A DNA stretch of 64,000 nt. Origin: Rhodocyclaceae bacterium. GTDB lineage: Bacteria > Pseudomonadota > Gammaproteobacteria > Burkholderiales > Rhodocyclaceae. The DNA lies in assembly GCA_018883265.1 (NCBI GenBank), contig VEQK01000004.1:1-64000 (forward strand), given 5' to 3'. Made by a program: the position numbers and the translations under genes. Numbering within the stretch: the first letter of the stretch is position 1; every line of letters starts with the position of its first letter. This document shows, piece by piece, positions 56,891-64,000 of this stretch. The notes under the pieces were generated by a model that was not told where the DNA came from, did no database searches, and saw only the letters and a list, made by a program, of their open reading frames with translations.

Positions 56891-58183
56891 ATGGCGGAAA
56901 TACTGGTAGTCGATGATGAAGTCGGGATTCGCGAGCTGCTTTCCGAGATCCTTGCAGATGAAGGTCACAGCGTTTCGCTTGCCGAGAATGCGACCAAGGC
57001 GCGGGAATTGCGCGGTAGCCGACGCCCGGATCTGGTCTTGCTGGATATCTGGATGCCGGACGCCGATGGTATTTCGCTGCTCAAGGAATGGTCGGCTAAC
57101 GGTCTGCTGACAATGCCGGTGGTCATGATGTCCGGGCACGGCACGATTGATACCGCCGTTGAAGCAACGCGGATTGGCGCCGTCGATTTTCTGGAGAAGC
57201 CGATCGCGTTGCAGAAGCTTTTGGCCACCGTCAAGAAATGTCTGAAACCCGATGCGTCGGCGACGCGCCAACACTATGCGGTGGATTCCCTGCTGCAGAT
57301 TGGGTTACTCAAGAAGTTCGCGCAGCGCATTGCGCAGTCTGCCAAGCATTCGCCGGTTCTTTTCCTACGTGGCGCCCAGGGCCTGGTGGCTGAAGTCGGC
57401 GCTCGCAGCCTGCTGGCGCCGCATGCGCCCTGGCTCAATCTGTCGCAGGAAAGCCGGGCGATTACCCAGGAGATGCTTGAGCAGCATGCGGGCGGTGTTC
57501 TGTTCTTGCCGGAGCTTTATGGCGCCGGTCGGATGACACAGATGAATCTGGCCTTTGTGCTGGAGCGTCTGGTCAAGTACCGGCTGACACTGGTGGTAGC
57601 CAGCGCGCATGCCGTTGAGGCAATTATCGAAAGCGGTGTTGATCCTGCGCTGGTATCCCGTTTAAGCGATGTTTGGGTGGGTCTGCCATCGTTGTCGGAA
57701 TCGGCGAATGACCTGCCGGAACTTCTGCCGGCATTACTGACCCTACTCTGTGAGCAAGGCAACATTCCGCACCGCTACATGGCACCGGATGCGCTCAACG
57801 TCTTGCGCCAGAAGTCTTGGTCGGGTGCCGATGGTGGCTGGAGTTCGCTGTTGGGTACACTGAAGAACCTGGCGCTCAACGCACTGGATGAAACCATTAG
57901 CCGCCAGGATGTGGATGGTCTTTTGCAGACCGCCGAAACGCTGGCCGAAGAATCGCCCGCAGAAGAGGTGGCGGGGTCTTTGGGCGCTTTTTATGAGATG
58001 ACGCTCAAGGAGGCGCGCGACGCTTTTGAACGCCTGTACCTGATGCACCATATTGCACGCAGTAACGGCAACATGACCCGGGTTGCCGAACAGAGCGGCC
58101 TAGAACGGACGCATCTCTACCGTAAATTCAAACAGCTGGGCATTACGCTGGATCGGCGCGATGCCGGCAGTAATGCTGCCTGA
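56891..58183 (+). CDS. NtrX-like response regulator with degenerate AAA+ domain and Fis-type HTH
   Basis: Receiver LVVDDEVGIRELLSEILADEGH, DLVLLDIWMPDADG; degenerate FLRGAQGLVAEVGARSL; C-terminal NGNMTRVAEQSGLERTHLYRKFKQLGI. Confidence 0.9.
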   Translation: MAEILVVDDEVGIRELLSEILADEGHSVSLAENATKARELRGSRRPDLVLLDIWMPDADGISLLKEWSANGLLTMPVVMMSGHGTIDTAVEATRIGAVDFLEKPIALQKLLATVKKCLKPDASATRQHYAVDSLLQIGLLKKFAQRIAQSAKHSPVLFLRGAQGLVAEVGARSLLAPHAPWLNLSQESRAITQEMLEQHAGGVLFLPELYGAGRMTQMNLAFVLERLVKYRLTLVVASAHAVEAIIESGVDPALVSRLSDVWVGLPSLSESANDLPELLPALLTLLCEQGNIPHRYMAPDALNVLRQKSWSGADGGWSSLLGTLKNLALNALDETISRQDVDGLLQTAETLAEESPAEEVAGSLGAFYEMTLKEARDAFERLYLMHHIARSNGNMTRVAEQSGLERTHLYRKFKQLGITLDRRDAGSNAA

Positions 58184-58224
58184 TATCGCTGACTGCTTAA
58201 TCGACTATGAACTCTGGAGTTGCT

Positions 58225-59298
58225 GTGAATCGTCCCCGTAATGATCTTTTTTTGCGAGCCTTGCTCAAAGAGCCTACCGAAACGACGCCTGTCTGGCTGA
58301 TGCGCCAGGCCGGGCGATATCTGCCGGAGTATCGCGAAACGCGCAAGCGTGCCGGGAGTTTCCTGGGGCTTTGCAAGAATCCGGCTTATGCCTGCGAGGT
58401 GACGCTGCAGCCGCTGGCGCGTTATGACCTTGATGCAGCCATTCTTTTTTCGGATATTCTCACTGTCCCGGACGCCATGGGCCTGGGTCTGTACTTTTCC
58501 GAAGGCGAAGGTCCGAAGTTCGAGCGTCCGCTGCGGGACGAATGGGAGATCCGTAACCTCTGTGTGCCCGATCCCCATGACCAGCTACGCTATGTCATTG
58601 ATGCCGTCGCCGAAATTCGTCGGGCGCTGGATAACAGCGTACCGCTCATTGGTTTTTCGGGCAGCCCGTGGACACTGGCTTGCTACATGGTAGAGGGTGG
58701 CGCCTCCGATGACTACGCACGCATCAAGACGATGTTGTACGATCGACCGGATCTGATGCACAAGATCCTGGAGGTCACGGCCGAGTCGGTCATTCAGTAT
58801 CTGAATGCCCAAATCGAGGCCGGCGCGCAGGCCGTGATGGTTTTCGATTCCTGGGGCGGTACCCTGGCCGAGGCAGCGTTCCACGAATTTTCGCTCAATT
58901 ACATGAAACGGATCATTGCGGGTCTGCACAAGACTTGGGACGGTGCGCGCATTCCCTCTATCGTCTTTACCAAGGGCGGCGGGCTCTGGCTTGAGGCATT
59001 GGCGGACACGGGCGCCAATGGGCTGGGATTGGACTGGACCATTGATATCGGCAAGGCGCGTGTCCGCGTCGGTGACCGGGTGGCGCTGCAGGGTAATCTG
59101 GATCCGACGATTCTTCGTGCCGGCCCGGAAGCCGTAGCGCGCGAAGCGGAAAAAGTGCTGCGTAGCTTTGGTGCTGCCGATACCGGTCACGTTTTTAATC
59201 TCGGGCATGGTATTTCACAATTCACCCCGCCGGAGAACGTTGCAGTGCTCGTCGACACCGTGCATTCGGTCAGTCGCGCCATACGGGCGGGCCGCTGA
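58225..59298 (+). CDS. hemE: uroporphyrinogen decarboxylase
   Basis: [55 protein letters not shown] start at 58225 preferred (upstream ctctggag). Confidence 0.97.
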   Translation: MNRPRNDLFLRALLKEPTETTPVWLMRQAGRYLPEYRETRKRAGSFLGLCKNPAYACEVTLQPLARYDLDAAILFSDILTVPDAMGLGLYFSEGEGPKFERPLRDEWEIRNLCVPDPHDQLRYVIDAVAEIRRALDNSVPLIGFSGSPWTLACYMVEGGASDDYARIKTMLYDRPDLMHKILEVTAESVIQYLNAQIEAGAQAVMVFDSWGGTLAEAAFHEFSLNYMKRIIAGLHKTWDGARIPSIVFTKGGGLWLEALADTGANGLGLDWTIDIGKARVRVGDRVALQGNLDPTILRAGPEAVAREAEKVLRSFGAADTGHVFNLGHGISQFTPPENVAVLVDTVHSVSRAIRAGR

Positions 59299-59398
59299 GG
59301 CGGCTCTTGGGAGCCCGTCCGCATGGTAACGGCATAATCTGAGTGCAAGGTAGTCCCGTGGCCGGTTTCACCCTGTCAAGAGGCCCGATCCGAGCTTC

Positions 59399-59419
59399 TT
59401 ACCCACAAAGTTATCCACA
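59399..59419 (+). promoter_or_regulatory. Tandem DnaA boxes upstream of priA
   Basis: TTACCCACA (59399-59407) and perfect TTATCCACA (59411-59419). Confidence 0.65.
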
Positions 59420-59500
59420 ATGGGGATTTGTCGGTTTTCATCGACTAAACAATGGGTTGCGGGTTTGTGCAGAGAAGCCCGTTAACAAATATCCTCTAAC

Positions 59501-61579
59501 ATGGTGCTTTCGATGAGCGGACAAAACCTCCTGGAAAATCCGGAGGTTGCATGGCGTTTACGCGTCGCGATTGATGCCCCGTTGGCGTCCTGCTTCGATT
59601 ACCTGGGGCCGTTGGACGTGACGCCGGCAGACGTGGGTTACCGGGTCGTTGTACCCTTCGGATCCGGTCGGCGGGTGGGGCTAATTCTGGAGGTGCTGCC
59701 CCTGCAGGATGCGAGCGACCCCTTGGCCCCCGGTTCAGCCAGCCTCAAGTTGGCCGAGGTTGTCTTACGTGACCTGCCGCCACTACCAACGGACTGGATG
59801 GATTTGTGTTTGTTTGCGGCCAGCTACTACCAGGCGGCTCCGGGTGAGGCCCTGTTACAGGCAATACCGACGGGGTTGCGTAAACCTGATCCGACCAAGC
59901 GACGCTCGATCAAGCGGGTTGAACCTGCACACATCGCTGCGACGTCGCTGCCTGAATTGACGGCGTGTCAGAGCGCGGTGCTCACCGAACTGTTGCCTCG
60001 ACTTCAGGGATATTCGGCAAATCTGCTCTTTGGTGTGACGGGCTCGGGTAAAACCGAGGTCTATCTGCGCTTAATCGACGATGTACTCGCAGCAGGCAAG
60101 CAGGTATTGGTACTGGTACCCGAAATCAATCTAACGCCGTTGTTGGAAGCGCGTGTTGCCGCGCGCTTTCCGGCAGTGACGGTGGTTAGCCTGCATAGCG
60201 AAGTCACTGAAGCCGCTCGTGCCCGATATTTTTCTGCGGCGCTTGGTGGTGAGGCGCGCATTGTTATTGGGACCCGGCTTGCTGTGTTTACGCCGATGCC
60301 GGATCTGGGGCTGATCATTGTGGACGAGGAACATGACCCGGCCTACAAGCAACTCGAAGGCATGCGATATCACGCGCGTGATCTGGCCGTCTGGCGCGCC
60401 CGTCAGCTGACTGTGCCAATTGTGCTCGGTTCGGCGACGCCTTCGCCCGAGAGCTGGTCCAACGTACAGAGTGGACGCTACAAACGTCTCGATCTACCCG
60501 AGCGTGCGCACGCCGAAGCCGTGTTGCCGACAGTGAGCTTGCTCGATACGCGACGGCTAACACTCGACGAAGGATTGTCTCAGTCGCTGCTTGAGGCGCT
60601 GGCTCAGGGCTTGACCGCCGGCGAGCAAAGCCTGCTGTTTATTAATCGGCGTGGCTATGCACCGGTGCTCACCTGCACTGCCTGTGGCTGGGTATCGAAC
60701 TGCCGACGCTGTGCGGCGCATCGGGTCGTACACCGAATGGATCGCACGCTGCGCTGCCACCATTGTGGTGACACCTCGCCGATTCCACGTCAGTGCCCTG
60801 ATTGCGGCAACGCCGATTTGCGGCCGCTGGGCCGTGGAACGCAGCGCATCGAGGAAGCCTTGCAAAAACATTTCCCTCAGGCACGGATACTGCGCGTCGA
60901 TCGCGATGTAGCAACCACACGCAAACAGTGGGAAGCGCTTGAGGAACAAATCCGGTCTTGTGAGGTCGATATTCTGGTCGGCACACAGATGCTGGCGAAG
61001 GGTCACGACTTTCCGGCATTGACGCGGGTTGGCGTGGTCGGGGCCGATTCAGGGTTGTTTGCGGCCGATTGGCGTGCACCGGAGCGGCTGTTTGCCCAGC
61101 TCATGCAGGTGGCCGGTCGCGCGGGCCGCGCAGCACAACCGGGGCGGGTGATTGTTCAGACTGAACATCCCGAGCATCCGCTCTATCAGTGCCTGCTTCG
61201 TCACGATGTGCCGGGCTTTCTGGAAATGGAATTAAAAGAGCGGCAACGCGCCGGATTTCCACCTTACGCCTCGCAAGCGATCGTGCGTGCCGAGGCAAAG
61301 CAGCTGCAGACCGTGCTGGAATTTCTCGGACGAATTCGAACGCTGGTTTCAGCCGAGTCCCATCCGGACGTATTTATGTATGACCCGGTGCCCATGCGCA
61401 TGGTCAAGCTGGCAGGTCGTGAGCGGGCCCAACTGTTGATCGAGTCGCCCAGCCGCATCGCGCTACAGAATTTTCTGAATGACTGGTTGCCAAAAATCAG
61501 CGCCGGGCGTGGTATGACGCGGGGTCATGCACCGGGGGGCGTAAGGTGGGGCGTCGAGGTCGATCCGCTGGAATGCTAG
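59501..61579 (+). CDS. priA: primosomal protein N' (replication restart helicase PriA)
   Basis: LLFGVTGSGKTEVYLRLI; IIVDEEHDPAYKQ; zinc cysteines CTACGWVSNCRRC and CHHCG. Confidence 0.98.
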   Translation: MVLSMSGQNLLENPEVAWRLRVAIDAPLASCFDYLGPLDVTPADVGYRVVVPFGSGRRVGLILEVLPLQDASDPLAPGSASLKLAEVVLRDLPPLPTDWMDLCLFAASYYQAAPGEALLQAIPTGLRKPDPTKRRSIKRVEPAHIAATSLPELTACQSAVLTELLPRLQGYSANLLFGVTGSGKTEVYLRLIDDVLAAGKQVLVLVPEINLTPLLEARVAARFPAVTVVSLHSEVTEAARARYFSAALGGEARIVIGTRLAVFTPMPDLGLIIVDEEHDPAYKQLEGMRYHARDLAVWRARQLTVPIVLGSATPSPESWSNVQSGRYKRLDLPERAHAEAVLPTVSLLDTRRLTLDEGLSQSLLEALAQGLTAGEQSLLFINRRGYAPVLTCTACGWVSNCRRCAAHRVVHRMDRTLRCHHCGDTSPIPRQCPDCGNADLRPLGRGTQRIEEALQKHFPQARILRVDRDVATTRKQWEALEEQIRSCEVDILVGTQMLAKGHDFPALTRVGVVGADSGLFAADWRAPERLFAQLMQVAGRAGRAAQPGRVIVQTEHPEHPLYQCLLRHDVPGFLEMELKERQRAGFPPYASQAIVRAEAKQLQTVLEFLGRIRTLVSAESHPDVFMYDPVPMRMVKLAGRERAQLLIESPSRIALQNFLNDWLPKISAGRGMTRGHAPGGVRWGVEVDPLEC

Positions 61580-61613
61580 GGATACCTTGACCTGAGCACC
61601 CGCGTTGTTGCGT

Positions 61614-62519
61614 TTATAGTCGCGCGGCGCCGCGCACGCCAGAGCTATCGCCAAACTTGGGCAGCAGCAATTTCGTGCGCAGCGGTGTACCCGCCGGAAG
61701 AAAGACATGCACCGGTAGTGCGACATGGAGGTCGGCGACGAGATTCGGACGCTGCGCCACCCCACCGCCAAGGACGATCGCATCCGGATCACAGACGTTG
61801 ATAACGCAGGCCAGCGATCGGGCCAGGCGCTCCGTATGCCGGTTAAGCGCTTCGCTTGCGTCTTGATCGCCTGCCCGGGCAGCGGCAATCAGCGTGGGTA
61901 CATCATGCACATCTGTTTGCCCGTGCTGCCGATGATAATCGGCAACCAGTGCCGGGCCGGATAGCCACGCCTCAATACAGCCCTGCTTACCGCAGTAACA
62001 GCGCGGGCCGGGCAACTCATCCAGCGACGCGATCGGTAACGGGTTGTGGCCCCATTCACCGGTCAAACCATTGGGGCCCTCTAGTAGACGTCCGTGGATG
62101 AACCAGCCACCCCCCACTCCGGTGCCGAGAATAACGGCAAAGACAGATGCGGACTCTTGAGCGATGCCATCCGTCGCTTCAGATAAGGCAAGGCAGTCCG
62201 CATCGTTGGCCAGCCTTACCGCGCGCTGCAGCTGTGCTTGCAAATCGCTCTGGAGTCGCTGACCGTTCAGACAGGTGGAGTTGGCATTACGAATTTTGCC
62301 ATCGATCGGATTCATGGAGCCCGGGTGTCCAACGCCAAGGTGCTCACAGGATTCGTTGAGTGCAGATTCGGCGCGTTGAACCAGATGCCTTATGGCGTTC
62401 AGAGTTGCCGGGTAATCCCCCAGTGGCGTTGCGACACGTTCCCGAAAGCGGAAGTTTCCAGCTTGATCTAGCACAGCGGCTTCAATCTTGGTGCCGCCCA
62501 GGTCGATACCGATACGCAT
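61614..62519 (-). CDS. ROK family sugar kinase (fructokinase-like)
   Basis: MRIGIDLGGTKIEAAVLD; CYCGKQGCIEAWLSGPAL ROK zinc motif; GTGVGGGWFIHG. Confidence 0.93.
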   Translation of the reverse strand: MRIGIDLGGTKIEAAVLDQAGNFRFRERVATPLGDYPATLNAIRHLVQRAESALNESCEHLGVGHPGSMNPIDGKIRNANSTCLNGQRLQSDLQAQLQRAVRLANDADCLALSEATDGIAQESASVFAVILGTGVGGGWFIHGRLLEGPNGLTGEWGHNPLPIASLDELPGPRCYCGKQGCIEAWLSGPALVADYHRQHGQTDVHDVPTLIAAARAGDQDASEALNRHTERLARSLACVINVCDPDAIVLGGGVAQRPNLVADLHVALPVHVFLPAGTPLRTKLLLPKFGDSSGVRGAARL

Positions 62520-62523
62520 GGCC

Positions 62524-63822
62524 TTAATAGTTGGTCGCTGTAATCGGATGGTCTTCCGGCAATTGGCCGATGTTATGCCGCCAGAGCGGGTGCAGACAGA
62601 GGGTGAGCAGCGACACGAATGCACCGAGCATGATGACAATGGCTGGCGCCATCGTGAGTTGAAAGCGCGCAATCAGGAACTCGGTCAACATCGGCGCCAG
62701 TCCGCCGAACAGACCAACGGCGAGACTGTAACCAAAGGACAGTCCGGTGACTCGCACCTTGTGCGGCAGTAGTGTCGCCATGCTGGCCGAGAGCGGCCCG
62801 AGATAGAAGCCCTGGCCAATCGCCAACAACAGACCACCCAGAATCATCAGCGGTATGTTGCCGCTTGCAAACAGAACGAAGGCTGGCCAGGCGCCCGCGA
62901 ATAGAATCAATACGCCAAGCCGGGTAATGTTCAGCTTGCCAAAACGGTCGCCGAGCCAGCCACCACAAACGGAGAGCAGGCTGACCAGCAACAGGCTCAG
63001 CAGGTTGATGGCCAGAGCGGTGGTGGTGCTGATCCCCGTCAGTTTGGTCATCCAGGGAACGGCATACATGAACCCAACAAAGGACACGATGCCGGTAGCC
63101 GTATTGGCCAGAGCGATGGCGAGCATCGGTCGCCAGTAATGGCGGAACGCCGTGCGCACAGGAGATTGCAGCATGTCCTTGCGTTGCATGATCTCGCGCC
63201 CTAGAGATTTGCGGGCCCAGATACCAATGCCGGTCAGCAGGATGCTGGATAGAAAGGGAATCCGCCACCCCCATTCGGCCATGACGGTCTTGCCCAGCAC
63301 GGTGGTACACAGAAAGCTGGCAGCCGTGCCGAGCAGGAGTCCACCAAAAGCGCCCATGGGGCTGAAGCCGCCGATGAAGCCGCGCCGATTGGGCGGGGCG
63401 TGTTCGATCAGAAACACGATCGACGATGAATATTCACCACCGATGGAAAGTCCCTGCAACATCCGGAGCAGGATCAACAATGCCGGTGCCCACAGCCCTA
63501 TCGTGGCATAGGTGGGTAAAAGACCGATCAGTAGCGTCGGGATCGCAATCAGCAGGACGGAAAGTTGTAGTGCGGCCTTGCGTCCGATGCGGTCGCCAAT
63601 GTTGCCAAACAGCACCCCGCCTATCGGCCGCATGACCATACCGGTGGCGAAGGCGCCATAGCTGGCCAGTAAGGCCGCCACCGGATCATCCGTGGGAAAG
63701 AAATGTGCCGCGAAGTAGCCTGCCAGGTAGGCATAGACAATGAAGTCGTAAAATTCGATGGCGTTGCCGATAGCCCCTGCCAGCACTGTTTTGCGCAGGC
63801 TGGTCAAAGGCGTCGGTGTCAT
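62524..63822 (-). CDS. MFS transporter (metabolite:H+ symporter-like)
   Basis: AGAIGNAIEFYDFIVYAYLA; MRPIGGVLFGNIGDRIGRKAAL; LQGLSIGGEYSSSIVFLIEHAPPNRRG. Confidence 0.92.
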   Translation of the reverse strand: MTPTPLTSLRKTVLAGAIGNAIEFYDFIVYAYLAGYFAAHFFPTDDPVAALLASYGAFATGMVMRPIGGVLFGNIGDRIGRKAALQLSVLLIAIPTLLIGLLPTYATIGLWAPALLILLRMLQGLSIGGEYSSSIVFLIEHAPPNRRGFIGGFSPMGAFGGLLLGTAASFLCTTVLGKTVMAEWGWRIPFLSSILLTGIGIWARKSLGREIMQRKDMLQSPVRTAFRHYWRPMLAIALANTATGIVSFVGFMYAVPWMTKLTGISTTTALAINLLSLLLVSLLSVCGGWLGDRFGKLNITRLGVLILFAGAWPAFVLFASGNIPLMILGGLLLAIGQGFYLGPLSASMATLLPHKVRVTGLSFGYSLAVGLFGGLAPMLTEFLIARFQLTMAPAIVIMLGAFVSLLTLCLHPLWRHNIGQLPEDHPITATNY

Positions 63823-63826
63823 GGCG

Positions 63827-64000
63827 TTAGGCCTGTGTGCTGTAGCTGCTCAGCGCTTGATTGTACGCAGGACAGATGGCGTTGAGGCTATGTATCGAGA
63901 TGTTCAGGTTGCGCACGATGCCGTCCTGCAGGCCATAGATGAGGCCGTGCACGGAAACTTCCTGACCACGAGCCCAGGCATCGTAAATCACGGTAGATTG
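63827..64000 (-). CDS. beta-carbonic anhydrase, C-terminal fragment truncated by window edge
   Basis: Reverse translation QSTVIYDAWARGQEVSVHGLIYGLQDGIVRNLNISIHSLNAICPAYNQALSSYSTQA*. Confidence 0.75.
   Translation of the reverse strand, partial: QSTVIYDAWARGQEVSVHGLIYGLQDGIVRNLNISIHSLNAICPAYNQALSSYSTQA

Overview
This looks like a chromosomal origin-of-replication neighbourhood from a betaproteobacterium; the taxon is inferred from gene content and order only. A dnaA-dnaN-gyrB cluster on the minus strand is divergent from rpmH-rnpA-yidD-yidC-mnmE. To the right are mnmG-rsmG-parA-parB and the complete F1Fo ATP synthase operon (atpI,B,E,F,H,A,G,D,C). Around these lie ordinary housekeeping genes: cca, slt, ilvA, oxyR, rsuA, ahpCF, ubiE/ubiJ, topB, smg, dprA, def, fmt, htpX, rsmB, ntrYX-like, hemE, priA, a ROK kinase, an MFS transporter and a partial carbonic anhydrase. 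I found no CRISPR array, prophage, transposon, tRNA or rRNA, and no gene cluster I would call a new defence or biosynthetic system. The most interesting signals are: (1) three 16-bp parS-type sites bracketing oxyR, about 18 kb from parAB on the other side of oriC; (2) a class II fumarase with an extra N-terminal module of about 95 aa that looks like a DNA-binding or adaptor domain; (3) an H-NS-like 60-aa ORF with only the oligomerisation region, convergent with that fumarase; (4) an NtrX-type regulator whose AAA+ domain has lost Walker A and GAFTGA; (5) DnaA boxes upstream of priA; (6) a Cca without its HD domain and a LysM-family protein without LysM; and (7) strong intra-operon hairpins (rpmH/rnpA, atpD/atpC). 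Most large antisense ORFs in the supplied track are GC-rich shadow ORFs of recognised genes.
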